A DNA stretch of 64,000 nt, from NCBI GenBank assembly GCA_039707465.1, contig CM077643.1:40258605-40322604 (forward strand). The letters run 5' to 3'. Below the pieces are notes generated by a model, which had not been told where the DNA came from, searched no databases, and saw only the letters and a list, made by a program, of their open reading frames with translations. The stretch comes from Rhabdophis nuchalis (Eukaryota > Chordata > Lepidosauria > Squamata > Natricidae). Position numbers and translations under genes: made by a program. This document shows, piece after piece, positions 1 through 9,927 of the stretch (positions within the stretch are counted from its first letter, which is position 1; each line of letters starts with the position of its first letter).

Positions 1-529
1 GAGAAGCTTTTTTTTTAAAGTGCTTTCTAAACTGATCAGAAAAGAGTTGTTAAACAGAAATAGTCAGTGATCTGTGCTGATGCCTCCAAAGCCATCTGCT
101 TTAATTAAAAAGCACACCAGACTGTGCTTTTTGAATTAGACAGCACTTAAATAAAACAATTGATACCCAGAAGAGGAAATAGTACAGACAGCATCTTGGT
201 ACATAGTCACAGAAGAAAGTTACAAGGTTATGGGATCAACAGAATCAGAGCATGCTTTAACTTCACATTTCATAATGTACATTTCTTAATGTCTCTTAAT
301 TTGTTTTCTGATCCCATTTGTGATCCTCTTGCATTTTAAATTGTCCATATCTAATCTATTCTACTTCCAGTCCATCTTTTCTTTCCTGAAATATCATTTT
401 TACTCCTTTGAAATTGTGGTAATTGTTAATGCCTCTGGTTTGTTGGTGAGTAGTCTATATGAAAATGTATATGGGGAGTTCCAACTTACAACAGTTAATT
501 TGCTGACTGTACAAAATACAAAGGGGCTT
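1..529. other. Stretch without recognised gene or repeat
   Basis: AT-rich sequence with no long frame, no transposon protein similarity and no terminal repeats that I can see. The short open frames here look random. Confidence 0.5.
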
Positions 530-700
530 TAAAAGGTGACTTATGGCCATTTTCACACTTAGGACCATTGCAGCATCCCCGTGGTCGTATGATAAACATT
601 TGGCTTGTCATGTAATGAGGATTTAATAGCTGCCAGCTGATGTAAGGTTGTAAGCTGTAAACTATAAGCTGATGCAATGAGGATGATTCAGCAATATAGG
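530..700. mobile_element. Fragment of TA-flanked DNA transposon family
   Basis: Contains wording typical of the family seen whole at 21612-21927: 'gtgacttatggcc', 'cacacttaggaccattgcag' and a following GTGGTC block. No terminal inverted repeat is preserved, so only a decayed internal piece is claimed. Confidence 0.45.
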
Positions 701-707
701 TATAGCC

Positions 708-1092
708 CAGTGATGGCAAACCTTTTCGGCATTGAGTGCCCAAACCGGAATGTGCATGCATGAGCACGCCCCGGGGCACCGGAAACCAAAAGACCAGCTG
801 GCCGGTGCACATGCCAGCTGATCTTCTGGTTTCGGCCCCTAAAACAGCCATAAACAGCCAAAAAACAGGCATGTGCACACCAGCCAGCTGATCCTCAGGT
901 TAAAAGCACACACATGCATGCCAACCAGCTGGTCTTCATGAATGCAAGAGCACCGGAAACCCAAAGACCAGCTGGCTGGCACACGCACACCTGTTTTGGT
1001 TGTTTATGGCTGTTTTGGGGACCAAAAACCAGAAGAGCAACTGGCAATGGCGTGCATGCCCATAGAAAAGATTCTATGTGCCACCTCTGGTA
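708..1092 (+). mobile_element. hAT-type non-autonomous element, 3' truncated
   Basis: Starts with CAGTGATGGCAAACC, the same terminus as the complete element at 54862-55235, which has an exact 8-bp target duplication. The body holds repeated GACCAGCTGG and AACAGCC blocks. It runs to 'atgtgccacctctgg', matching the subterminal part of the complete copy, but the closing CATCACTG terminus is missing, so the right end is lost where PLE and AT-rich sequence begin. Confidence 0.6.
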
Positions 1093-1117
1093 TGTTCAGC
1101 AATCCGTGCATTTATTA
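1092..1117 (-). mobile_element. Short PLE family C fragment
   Basis: The reverse complement reads 'gcacggattgctgaacat', matching the endonuclease region of the family C PLE at 6921-6940 and 10688-10704. It abuts AT-rich sequence exactly as the copy at 6908 does. Only about 25 bp, so the call is tentative. Confidence 0.35.
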
Positions 1118-1126
1118 TATATGCAT

Positions 1127-1233
1127 TATATATATATATATATATATAATATAAATATTATATATTATATTTATTATATATTTATTATATTATATTTATT
1201 ATATTATATTTATTATATATATATATATATATA
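1127..1233. repeat. AT-rich microsatellite
   Basis: Imperfect TA and TATT repeats directly before the PLE terminal sequence. In this window PLE ends repeatedly abut (TA)n. Confidence 0.85.
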
Positions 1234-1254
1234 TGTTTTCTGAGGTTTTCGCGG

Positions 1255-2640
1255 GTGTTTGTATGTAGGTCTTTGGTTGTTCGGGTTTTCTCCCGCGTAG
1301 AATTGGAAGTATCTTCACGACGTTTTCAGTTCATAGAGATCATAAAGAAACAAAACTTACAGCCCAGCGACCTACTCGTGAGCTTCAATGTCGTATCCCT
1401 CTTCACCCAAGTACCAATCAAAGAAGCCTTGACAGCTATCCAAAACAAATATAGCCCCCCCAAACATATCCTAGATCTGACCAACAACTGCCTATCCAAC
1501 ACATACTTCATCTATAATGGACAAAAATACAAACAAATAGAAGGAGCACCCATGGGATCACCCCTCTCACCTGTCATTGCTAACCTCTACATGGAACACT
1601 TTGAAACCCAAGCTCTAGAAAAATCAGATCACAAACCCAAACTCTGGCTCAGATACGTAGACGACACCTTCATAATCTGGCCACATGGAAAAGATAAACT
1701 GGACAACTTCCTCACACACCTCAACAGTCTACACCCCAAAATACAGTTCACCATGGAAACAGAAGCCAATAACCAACTCCCCTTCCTGGATGTCTTAGTC
1801 TATAAGAAATCCAACGGATCCCTAGGACACACCATCTACCAGAAGAAAACACACACAAATCGCTATTTGCATGCACTCTCACACCACCACCCAGCACAGA
1901 TCAACTCTGTAGCCAAGACACTCATCTCCAGAACAAAACGCTTAGCTGACGAACAACACCTAAAAACCGAACTACACACTCTCACCAATGTACTAACATC
2001 CAACGGATTCCAAAGAAACAAGATCACTAACCTAATCCAAAAAGAAAACCCCACTAAAGTCCAAGACAGTGAACAAGAAAACGGCAAAGCCCTCCTCCCA
2101 TACATAAAAGGCACCACAGACAGAATCAGCAAGATCCTCCACAAACACAACATCAAGACAGCATTCTACACAAACCGAAAAATATCCACCATCCTAGGAA
2201 ACCCCAAAGAGAAAATAGAGTTAGAAAATCAAGGAGTATATGAAATCCCATGCACCACCTGCCCCACCACATACATCGGACAAACCAACAGAAGAATAAA
2301 GGCACGCATTGAAGAACACAAAAACTCAGTCAGAAAGGAGGAACCAACTTCTTCCCTGGTCCAACACTTCAAAGCCACAGGACATGATATAGACTTTAAA
2401 AAGACCAGAACTATTGCCAAAATTGAACACTATAACAACAGAATAATCAGAGAAGCTATTGAGATAGAAAAGCGGCCACACAGCATGAATAAACGAGATG
2501 ATACCTCCCGCCTACCAGCCATTTGGAAACCTGCCCTCACTGACAAACGAGTCCCTAACACAAAGAATGATACCCGACCCACACTCACGAAATATATATA
2601 TACATACAGTGGTACCTCGGATCACGAACTTAATTCGTGA
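1255..2640 (+). CDS. PLE reverse transcriptase (partial) + GIY-YIG endonuclease
   Basis: A 461-codon open frame. Residues 1-24 are terminal-repeat sequence read by chance and real PLE protein begins near residue 25. The RT palm shows GAPMGSPLSP and the catalytic RYVDDTF at about residue 133, but the RT fingers region present in copy B is absent. The endonuclease starts near residue 327 with GVYEIPCTTC and TYIGQTNRR, followed by the EEHK and GHDIDF histidines expected of the CCHH-type PLE nuclease, and a REAIEIE segment. No stop or frameshift interrupts it, so the copy is young, but it cannot encode a whole RT. The terminal codons (after about 2604) belong to the inserted transposon. Confidence 0.85.
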   Translation: MFVCRSLVVRVFSRVELEVSSRRFQFIEIIKKQNLQPSDLLVSFNVVSLFTQVPIKEALTAIQNKYSPPKHILDLTNNCLSNTYFIYNGQKYKQIEGAPMGSPLSPVIANLYMEHFETQALEKSDHKPKLWLRYVDDTFIIWPHGKDKLDNFLTHLNSLHPKIQFTMETEANNQLPFLDVLVYKKSNGSLGHTIYQKKTHTNRYLHALSHHHPAQINSVAKTLISRTKRLADEQHLKTELHTLTNVLTSNGFQRNKITNLIQKENPTKVQDSEQENGKALLPYIKGTTDRISKILHKHNIKTAFYTNRKISTILGNPKEKIELENQGVYEIPCTTCPTTYIGQTNRRIKARIEEHKNSVRKEEPTSSLVQHFKATGHDIDFKKTRTIAKIEHYNNRIIREAIEIEKRPHSMNKRDDTSRLPAIWKPALTDKRVPNTKNDTRPTLTKYIYTYSGTSDHELNS

Positions 2641-3084
2641 AATGACTCTGGTCGCGATCCGATTTGGTTGTGATGCGAGGCACAATTTCCCATAGGGTTC
2701 AATGTAAATCCGATTAATCCGTTCCGACCTTGTTTTTTGGTTGTGATGCGAGGCACAGTTTCCCATAGGGTTCAATGTAAAGCCGGTTAATCCGTTCTGA
2801 CCTTGTTTTTAAAATGTCCGCGGCTCCGGTTCGTGAAGCGAAACGGAGGTCGTGAATCCGGGCATTTTTACGAACTTTTCCGTTCGTGATGCGAGGGCGG
2901 AGTTCGTGATGCGAGGCAGAGTTCGTGAAGTGAGGCGGAGTTCGTGCAGCGGAGCATTTTTTACAAACTTTTCCGTTCGTGCAGCGAAACGGTGTTCGTG
3001 AACCGGGGCACATTTTTTGGGAAATTTTTGGTCGTGAAGCGAATTGGACGTGATGAGAGGCGTTCGTGGTCCGAGGTACCACTG
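2607..3084. mobile_element. TA-flanked DNA transposon (Tc1/mariner-like, non-autonomous)
   Basis: Ends are perfect inverted repeats, CAGTGGTACCTCGG and CCGAGGTACCACTG, each flanked by TA (2605-2606 and 3085-3086), which fits Tc1/mariner target choice. The interior has no transposase and contains repeated 'gttcgtgatgcgaggc' units around 2880-2945. It sits inside the PLE A 3' region, so it is younger than that copy. Confidence 0.85.
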
Positions 3085-3126
3085 TATATATATTGCTCCT
3101 GGAAGCACCAAGCCCAAAGCACCAGC

Positions 3127-3160
3127 CTGAAGATGATGAATGAGATTTCATCGAAACGTC
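3127..3160 (+). ncRNA. Hammerhead-ribozyme-like core, PLE family A
   Basis: CTGAAGA is followed, after one unpaired T, by stem GATGAA/TTCATC with loop TGAGAT, then GAAA and CGTC. This is the order of a type I hammerhead core. ACGT after GAA is self-complementary, so helix III would need a dimer. Helix I pairing is weak by eye. PLE terminal repeats are known to carry hammerhead motifs. Activity is inferred, not shown. Confidence 0.6.
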
Positions 3161-3241
3161 GTGAAGATACTTCCAATTCTACGCGGGAGAAAACCCGAAC
3201 AACCAAAGACCTACATACAAACACCCGCGAAAACCTCAGAA

Positions 3242-3304
<63 letters not shown>

Positions 3305-3423
3305 CCAAAGACCTACATACAAACACCCGCGAAAACCTCAGAAAACATATATATATATATATATATATGTTTTCTGAGGTTTTCGCGGGTGTTTACATAC
3401 AAACACCCGCGAAAACCTCAGAA

Positions 3424-3476
<53 letters not shown>

Positions 3477-3642
3477 CCAAAGACCTACATACAAACACCC
3501 GCGAAAACCTCAGAAAACATATATATATATATATATATGTTTTCTGAGGTTTTCGCGGGTGTTTGTATGTAGGTCTTTGGTTGTTCGGGTTTTCTCCCGC
3601 GTAGAATTGGAAGTATCTTCACGACGTTTCGATGAAATCTCA
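3160..3642. repeat. Array of inverted PLE A termini separated by (TA)n
   Basis: The module 'gaggttttcgcgggtgttt' and its reverse complement alternate: minus sense ends at 3245, 3345, 3425 and 3520, plus sense starts near 3369 and 3541. TA tracts lie between (3246-3303, 3347-3368, 3426-3474, 3519-3540). The last plus-sense module runs through 'gtagaattggaagtatcttcacgacgtttcgatgaaatc' and so contains half of the ribozyme-like motif. No coding potential beyond chance frames. Confidence 0.8.
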
Positions 3643-3823
<181 letters not shown>

Positions 3824-4064
3824 TGTTACAGCTTCCTGTTAGGCCTATTTAAGGGAGGAGACAAACTTGTCATCCTTCTCTGTCCTTCGACTCAACCTAG
3901 AGACCATCCAGACAGAGACCTATTAAATTGCTGCTGTCTTTTTAGATATGTGTTAAATTTCTTTAAGGGATGATTAATAATAATTAATTAAGAGACCAGG
4001 ATGGATCCATTTCGGGCTCCTTAGCCCTCGTCAGCTGGCCATACTTCCCTACAGTTCAAATCCC
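3824..4064. other. Unassigned sequence with a dispersed repeat
   Basis: No gene. The part at 4000-4050 ('gatggatccatttcgggctccttagccctcgtcagctggcc', split here in words only) resembles 19460-19510 and is therefore a dispersed repeat of unknown class. Confidence 0.4.
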
Positions 4065-4129
4065 TATATATATATGTAGATTTTGGTTTATTCGGGTCTT
4101 TTCCCGTGTAAAATTAAAGGTGTTTTTGC

Positions 4130-4163
4130 AACGTTTCGATGGGATCACCCCCATCATCATCAG
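4130..4163 (-). ncRNA. Hammerhead-ribozyme-like core, PLE family B
   Basis: On the minus strand: CTGATGA, one T, stem GATGGG/CCCATC with loop GGTGAT, GAAA, then CGTT. The stem differs from family A at paired positions on both sides, preserving pairing. It lies in the 3' terminal repeat of element B. Confidence 0.6.
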
Positions 4164-5065
4164 GCTTCGGCCTTGGCTTTCTTACAAATGAGCTGTATTT
4201 GAAATGGCAGTTTTTCTGTAAGTGGAGGTGGGAGGGGTTGGAATGTTGGCTTTGCTACTTTAAACTGATTGGTTGGCTGATTTGCCACATCCTGATTGGT
4301 AGATGGAGTTTGTTGAGAGTGATTGATGTTGGTGTCAGTGTTTGTGGCCGGGACTTGTTTAGTGGCCGGGACTCGTTTAGTGGCCAGGACTTGTTTAGTG
4401 GCCGGGACTTGTTTAGTGGCCGGGACTTGTTTAGTGGCCATGACTTGTTTAGTGGCCGGGACTTGTTTAGTGGCCGGGACTTGTTTAGTGGCCGGGACTC
4501 GTTTAGTGTCCGGGACTCGTTTAGTGGCCAGAGCTGGTTTCCAGATGTCTGGCAAGCGGGAGGCATCATCGCATCTGTTCATGTTGTGGGGATGTTTTTC
4601 TATTTCAATAGCTTCTATAATCATTCTCCTGTTGGAGTGTTCAGTCCTGGAGTGTAATTTTGTTTTTTCAAAGTCAATTTCATGACCTGTTGCTTGGAAG
4701 TGCTGGAAGAGGGAAGAAGCATTTACTTGTCTTTTAACAGAATTCTTATGCTCTGAGATACGTGCACTAATTCTCCTATTAGTCTGTCCAATGTATGTGG
4801 ACGAGCAGACTTTGCATGGTATTTCATAGACTCCTTGGTTTTCTAGCTGGATTTTGTCTTTGGGGTTCCTTAAGATGTTAGCTATTTTTTGGTTAGTGTC
4901 GAAGGATGTCTTGATATTGTGTTTGTGGAGAATTTTGCTGATTTTATCAGTGGTGCCTTTAATATAGGGGAGGAGAGCGATGCCATTGTCTTGTTCTGTG
5001 TTTTGGATCTTGGGGGGTGTCTGCTTTTGGATTAGTTTTGTAATTGTGTTTTTTTTTGAATCCAT
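4160..5065 (-). CDS. PLE B GIY-YIG endonuclease frame (3' part)
   Basis: 301 codons in a different frame from the RT part; the two overlap by about 100 bp around the A9/T9 homopolymer. GVYEIPCKVC begins near residue 80, then TYIGQTNRR, SEHKN, and FQHFQATGHEIDF give the GIY-YIG core and CCHH ligands. The C-terminal tail is a run of about eleven six-residue units (consensus ATKQVP) encoded by an 18-bp minisatellite. A homopolymer indel is the simplest reason for the split. Programmed frameshifting or a sequencing error cannot be excluded from sequence alone. Confidence 0.8.
   Translation of the reverse strand: MDSKKNTITKLIQKQTPPKIQNTEQDNGIALLPYIKGTTDKISKILHKHNIKTSFDTNQKIANILRNPKDKIQLENQGVYEIPCKVCSSTYIGQTNRRISARISEHKNSVKRQVNASSLFQHFQATGHEIDFEKTKLHSRTEHSNRRMIIEAIEIEKHPHNMNRCDDASRLPDIWKPALATKRVPDTKRVPATKQVPATKQVPATKQVMATKQVPATKQVPATKQVLATKRVPATKQVPATNTDTNINHSQQTPSTNQDVANQPTNQFKVAKPTFQPLPPPLTEKLPFQIQLICKKAKAEA
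4345..4535. repeat. 18-bp minisatellite inside the PLE B coding tail
   Basis: About ten tandem copies of 'agtggccgggacttgttt' with point variants (cgggactc, ccatgact). The period is a multiple of three, so the frame stays open and encodes a TKQVPA-type tail. The matching tail of PLE A (KPALTDKRVPNTKN) has only one such unit. Confidence 0.9.
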
Positions 5066-6791
5066 TGGAGATTAATACCTTTGTGAGGGTGTGTAATTCA
5101 TTTTTCAGGTGGTCTTTGTCAGCTAGGCGTTTGGTTCTGGAGATGAGGGTCTTGGCTACGGAGTTGATCTGTGCAGGGTGGTGATGGGATTGTGCGTTTA
5201 GGTAGCGGTTTGTGTGTGTTTTTTTCCGGTAGATGGTGTGTCCTAGGGAGCCATTGGGTTTTTTGTAGATGAGGACATCCAGAAAGGAAAGTTGGTTGTT
5301 ATCTTCTATTTCCATAGTGAATTGTATTTTGGGGTGTAGGCTGTTGAGATGTGTGAGGAAGTTGTCTAGTTTTTCTTTTCCGTGTGGCCAAATTACAAAA
5401 GTGTCATCTACATATCTAAGCCAGAGTTTGGGTTTGTGTTCTGATTTATTTAGGGCATTAGTTTCAAAGTGTTCCATGTAAAGGTTAGCGATGACTGGTG
5501 AGAGTGGTGATCCCATAGGTGCTCCTTCTATTTGTTTGTACCTTTGTCCATTGTGAATGAAGTATGTGTTAGTTAGACAGTGGTTGGTTAGATCCAGGAT
5601 GTATTTGGGGGGGTTGTATTTGTTCTGGATAGCTGTCAAGGCTTCTTTTATAGACACTTGGGTGAAGAGGGATACAACATCAAAACTCACGAGTAGATCG
5701 CTGGGCTGTAGATTTTGTTTCTGGATCGTCTCTATGAACTGGAAGGAGTTTTGTACATGTGATTTGTTAGATTCTGCATAGGGTTGTAATTTTTTTGCGA
5801 GGAACTTGGCAAGATTTTGTAGAGGTGAGCCTATGGAGCTGACTATGGGCCTGAGTGGTGTTCCTTCTTTGTGTATCTTGGGGAGGCCATAGAGCTTGGG
5901 GCATCTGGATGATTTTTCTCTGGGGATGATTTTTTGCTGGATTTCTTTGCTGATGGGAGAGGCTTTTATTTTAGATTTGGTGGTTTTTTCCAGGTAGGTG
6001 GTAGGATCTGTGTTTAGAAGTTTGTAAGCAGGGTCTTGGAGTAGGTTGGATAGCTTAGCCTGGTAGTCAGAGGTGTTCATTACCACCGTGGCATTGCCTT
6101 TGTCTGCTGGGAGAATAATTATGTTGTTGTCTTTCTTCAAGTTGATGAGTGCTCTTATTTCTTCTTTCTCTAAATTGCTTTTGGGTGGATTATTGGAGCA
6201 TAGGATATTGGTAACTTCAAGTCTAATTTTGTTGGCTTCATCTGGATTAATTTTGGTGAGGGAAGCTTCAACTCCACATATTATGTTTTCTGTGGGGATG
6301 TGTTTGGGGGTGATTGCGAAGTTAAATCCTTTGGAAAGGACCTTGGTTTCTGCTATGGTGAGGGTCCTGTTTGATATATTATGTACTGTTTGTTTAGTGA
6401 ATTGTTTAGTAGGGGGGAGGGGTTTTTGGTATTGTTCAAGTTTGCGGATTTTGTTGGTGTGTGTTTCTGTTTTGTGAGAGGTTTCTGTTTCGGCCATCCA
6501 GAAGGCTAGTTGTTTTAATTTGTCCCAGAGTACTGGGTGTATTTTGTTGCTAAGTTTGAGGTGAAAAGTGAATAGATCTTTATTGGTTTGGTCTAATAGG
6601 AATCTTTTCCTGTGGAGTTCATTTCTGATTAAGGCTAATTCAGTTCTTTTCAGGATCCTTTCGGTGGCTGAGGTTATTGAGTGGAATTTTAGTCGAAAGC
6701 ATGTGGGAATCAAGTTTTTATCTCGGCAGTTGCGTAGGAATGTGAGGTCACATAAGATGGTGGCTCTTCGGACTTCGAGTTTTTCGTACAT
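4959..6791 (-). CDS. PLE B reverse transcriptase frame (5' part)
   Basis: 610 codons. An N-terminal region with basic and helical character is followed by LPADKGN near residue 228, LYGLPKIHK, SFDVVSLFTQV, GAPMGSP near 425 and catalytic RYVDDTF near 458. Open reading continues upstream of the listed ATG through ENLRKQISYLYGEETFWL into the terminal repeat, so the natural start is probably further out. About 30 codons at the C-end are out-of-frame readthrough after the frameshift at the T9 run (5049-5057). Confidence 0.85.
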   Translation of the reverse strand: MYEKLEVRRATILCDLTFLRNCRDKNLIPTCFRLKFHSITSATERILKRTELALIRNELHRKRFLLDQTNKDLFTFHLKLSNKIHPVLWDKLKQLAFWMAETETSHKTETHTNKIRKLEQYQKPLPPTKQFTKQTVHNISNRTLTIAETKVLSKGFNFAITPKHIPTENIICGVEASLTKINPDEANKIRLEVTNILCSNNPPKSNLEKEEIRALINLKKDNNIIILPADKGNATVVMNTSDYQAKLSNLLQDPAYKLLNTDPTTYLEKTTKSKIKASPISKEIQQKIIPREKSSRCPKLYGLPKIHKEGTPLRPIVSSIGSPLQNLAKFLAKKLQPYAESNKSHVQNSFQFIETIQKQNLQPSDLLVSFDVVSLFTQVSIKEALTAIQNKYNPPKYILDLTNHCLTNTYFIHNGQRYKQIEGAPMGSPLSPVIANLYMEHFETNALNKSEHKPKLWLRYVDDTFVIWPHGKEKLDNFLTHLNSLHPKIQFTMEIEDNNQLSFLDVLIYKKPNGSLGHTIYRKKTHTNRYLNAQSHHHPAQINSVAKTLISRTKRLADKDHLKNELHTLTKVLISNGFKKKHNYKTNPKADTPQDPKHRTRQWHRSPPLY

Positions 6792-6907
6792 CCTGGTTAG
6801 CCAGAAGGTTTCCTCCCCGTAGAGGTAGGATATTTGTTTTCGTAGATTTTCACGGGTATAGGTATGTAGATTTTGGTTTATTCGGGTCTTTTCCCGTGTA
6901 AAATTAT

Positions 6908-7445
6908 ATAATTATATAATAAATGCATGGATCGCTGAACATAAAAATGCATTAAAAAACCATCTTAAAACCTCATCTCTCCATCAACATTTCAAAACTA
7001 CAGGACATGATATTGACTTTGAAGGAAACTAAATTGATCTCCAAGGCGGAACAGCTCAACAGGAAAATTATCAGAGAAGCCATCGAAATAGAGAAACAAC
7101 CTAACAATATGAACAAATGTGATGACACCTCCTGCCTACAGACATCTGGAAACCAGCACTGGCCAACAGACGAACCCCACCCACCACCCAAGCCATTGAA
7201 ATTCAAAATAAGGAGAAACATACAAATAGGACCAATCAGCATCAATCTACCAATCGTGATACAGCTGCACAGCCAATCAACCCACTCACAACAACAGAGT
7301 CAGCACTCCATCCCCCCCCCCAAGATTTAAGGAAGGGCGGCACCTACGAAGCTACAGACTAAAGCCTGAAGATGGTAAGTGAGATCTTGCCGAAATGTTG
7401 CAAAAACAATCTTATTCTCACACAGGAAAACACCCGAATACAACA
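6908..7445 (+). mobile_element. Penelope-like element C, 3' fragment
   Basis: Begins in the endonuclease (AEHKNALKNHLKTSSLHQHF, then TTGHDIDFEGT), continues through the REAIEIEK segment and a proline/glutamine-rich tail, and ends in the terminal repeat with a hammerhead-like core and 'acaccc-gaatacaacaagacc'. The 5' side is truncated against an AT-rich tract shared with the terminal repeat of element B. Confidence 0.8.
7366..7399 (+). ncRNA. Hammerhead-ribozyme-like core, PLE family C (variant)
   Basis: CTGAAGA, one T, stem GGTAAG/CTTGCC (one T-G wobble), loop TGAGAT, GAAA, then TGTT. Compared with the 10173-10206 copy (GACAAG/CTTGTC) the second stem pair has switched from A-T to G-C, a compensatory change. 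Confidence 0.5.
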
Positions 7446-7452
7446 AGACCAG

Positions 7453-7552
7453 CATGTATGTATGTATGTATGTATGTATGTATGCATGCATGCATGCATG
7501 CATGCATGCATGCATGTATGTATGTATGTATGTATGTATGTATGTATGTATT
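7453..7552. repeat. (TGTA)n(TGCA)n(TGTA)n microsatellite
   Basis: Three tetranucleotide blocks directly following the PLE C terminus 'caacaagaccagcatg'. The PLE terminus at 11326-11344 is also followed by a TG-starting tetranucleotide repeat. Confidence 0.9.
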
Positions 7553-8888
7553 ACAAAGCATGCCTAATCAGGCTGTAGACTGTTTTCGATCATATTCCAG
7601 TTGTTTCAGGATAATTTCAAAGAAGCTGCCCATGGAGTTTTGTTATGCTGCTTCTGGGCTGGTATCATATCCTTACATCCTCCTGCCCTAATTTCCTTTG
7701 GTGAGCGAAGCCTATTTGCTTCAGTTCAGTTAATGACCCAACATTAATTGCAGAAATTACAGTTTCAGCTTGAAGCCCTGGAGTTCGGTGGAGCTTGAGA
7801 TAGGGTGTTTTCTAACTCACCAAGCCTCTCGGCTTGTAGGCATCCATCCATCCCCACTGCTAGGAAGCTGTTGAAAAGTCACGGTATCTTTCAAGTCCCT
7901 TAGCTGCTCAAGAAGGTGAGATTCATATGAATTTTCTTGAATGGGCTTTAATGCCAAGTATTTCTGTTTGGAATACAGAAATTGGAGAACTAAGATAGGA
8001 ACCCTCCAGTTCTCCTTCATTAGTGAGTTCATTAAGGAGGAGTTTCTTCTGAATTGCTTTTTTCCCAGGCTGTTTGCAATGACAGGCTAAGAATTCATTT
8101 CTTTGATAAGCCCATTACAACTTCTACCATCTGCTAATTGATTGTCTCTAGAGATACTGAGAGCAAAAATCTCTCAGAGTAATCTTGCGTTCTTATGCCT
8201 CCATTTAGTAGGTTGGGCATATTATAATGTTAGATGATGCACAATTCAAATGACATGTATGGCAAAGAGGCAATACGGTGAGTACTTAAGAGCACTAATG
8301 CCTTTCCCCCTATATCAAAATTTGAAATTCAAACACCTACAAACATTATACACCCAAGCTCTATTACATTGGAGAAATGATTTGGTTTGCACAATGAACA
8401 ATGCTAACAAAGAAAAGTCAGCTTTTCAATTCCCATATTTTTACTCCTCCAACCCAGGAAATATGCATTCCGCAAAAAAAAAAAAAAATGGAATAAATTA
8501 AAGGGTGAATGGCAAGATGGAGAGGCAGGATTGAAGCTTCTGAGAGAGAGAGAGAAAATGATCAAGGAATACCAATGAGCAGTGAGGTCTACAGGGAGGG
8601 GTCAGAAGCATCAAGGAGACAGAAAAAGCATCACGGTGCAAGCTTTGCAGCCTTTGGAAGAGTCAAGGTCACACACAGGTCACACACCTCAAAAGGTTGG
8701 GGCTTGTATGGTAATCAGCACCCCCCCTCCCCCCAGACTGATGATTTTGACTTTCTTCACCCCCTAGTAACACCTGATGAGTTTAAATCTCCAGGTTCTG
8801 GCAAATCCTTTACATACAGTATATAAAAAAAAGATAAAGGTGTCTCTGCAGGTTTTACCCAATAGTTGTGGTTGACTAGGAGGTGATA
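7553..8888. other. Stretch without recognised gene or repeat
   Basis: No long coding frame and no element ends seen. It holds an A14 run near 8474 and C-rich patches near 8725. Frames of 70-105 codons (8250-8501, 8509-8826) show no recognisable motif and I treat them as chance. Confidence 0.45.
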
Positions 8889-8953
8889 ACAAAATAACAG
8901 AATAACAGAATTAGAAGGGACTTTGGAGTCTTCTAGTCTGGCAGGAGACCCTA
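8889..8953 (-). mobile_element. CR1 LINE 3' end fragment
   Basis: 'aacagaataacagaattagaagggact' and 'tcttctagtctggcaggagaccctatacc' are the inverted CR1 3' end seen also at 48843 and 60431. It is cut off by the hAT fragment that follows. Confidence 0.7.
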
Positions 8954-8954
8954 T

Positions 8955-9035
8955 ACCAGTGATGGTTAACCTTTTCGGCACTGAGTGCCAAAATTGGAGC
9001 AGGTGTGTGTGTGTAAGCAGCATTAGTTTGGGGCA
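8955..9035 (+). mobile_element. hAT fragment in CR1 3' end
   Basis: 'agtgatggttaaccttttcggcactgagtgcc' matches the left terminus and subterminal part of the element at 708. It breaks off near 'ttggggcac'. The right terminus is missing. Confidence 0.55.
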
Positions 9036-9927
9036 CTATTTCATAATCTTATCATTCCCAGGATTCACCAGCCAACATGGAAGAGCACGGCTATCTGGGG
9101 TAATTCTAGGAGTTGAAGTCCATCTGTCTTAAAGTTGAGAAAGTTGAGAAACATTGATTTGGGAAAACTCTATCACCAGCTCAATCATGGACCTTGGGGA
9201 TGGATATTGATGGGCAACAGGGAAGTTGTTATAATAAGATTATACCAACCCTAGGGTATCATCCTATCTATATTCCTACAACCAAACCTGTCAACAATCT
9301 CCAATTGGTTATCTGCAGAGCATCTGAAATGTGCCAGGATCTCCTGGTCTCTTGGATAATAATAGCCATTTTGGTACCCCACCAGTTTATCTTGCCTGGC
9401 ACCTGGTGATATATTTGCAAGACCCTCCTGTTCTCCACCCCCATACCCAATCATATGTTATTAGGACATAATAATAATTACCAGAAATAAGCCTAGCTTT
9501 CTCAGTAATACATCTTGACAGCTAGCCATATCTAATTTCTTAATTAGGTAACTTTCTGAAAATTGTCAAAATGGTATAGATACAATATATACACTGCATA
9601 TTATAGTAGACTTCACTAAAGCATTTCATCAGATGGCCAATGCCATGCTGATTAGCAAGTGTCATTGAGCCCACACCATTTAGTGTAAGCTGAATGGTGT
9701 GAGAGTTAAGCAGATAGGTAGCTAGCTCAAAACTCATATATTCCAAAAATTCTCATCACTGACCTCTCATCAAATTGGAAAGAGGCACTGAGTGGAATGA
9801 TACAAGATTTAGTTCTATGTCCCCCACTCTTCACTATTTTATGAATGACCTTAATAAAGGATTGGAGGGAATGCTTATCAAAATTGCAGTTGACATAATA
9901 TCAAATGAGATACTCAGCACCGTAGGA
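9036..9927. other. Stretch without recognised gene or repeat
   Basis: Unique-looking sequence with scattered short frames only. The phrase 'agttgaagtccat' near 9110 is a piece of a common hAT-derived repeat but no full element is visible. Confidence 0.4.

Larger units (their letters stand above)
1231..3245 (+). mobile_element. Penelope-like element A, 5'-truncated, inverted ends
   Basis: The left end (1231-1326) is terminal sequence in inverted orientation relative to the right end (3086-3245), so the copy has inverted terminal repeats. Between them lie the second half of the reverse transcriptase and a complete GIY-YIG endonuclease. The left terminal piece is fused directly to mid-RT sequence, which shows 5' truncation. 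A TA-flanked transposon (2607-3084) splits the 3' region. PLEs are known to occur as variably truncated copies with direct or inverted terminal repeats. Confidence 0.85.
4066..6907 (-). mobile_element. Penelope-like element B, nearly complete
   Basis: Both ends carry the same module in the same orientation ('tatgtagattttggtttat', then 'tcgggtcttttcccgtgtaa' at 4073-4113 and 6861-6902), so this copy has direct terminal repeats. Inside is an RT-endonuclease frame of about 900 codons broken once by a frameshift. The 3' terminal repeat includes a hammerhead-like core (4130-4163). Of the PLE copies here this is the one closest to full length. Confidence 0.85.

Noticed and set aside
914..1243. 109-codon frame
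   Set aside because: It crosses a hAT remnant and a TA microsatellite; the C-terminal I/Y run is just translated TA repeat.
3240..3545. CRISPR-like spacing of repeated modules
   Set aside because: Repeats alternate in orientation and the spacers are all (TA)n; this is a eukaryotic retroelement context.
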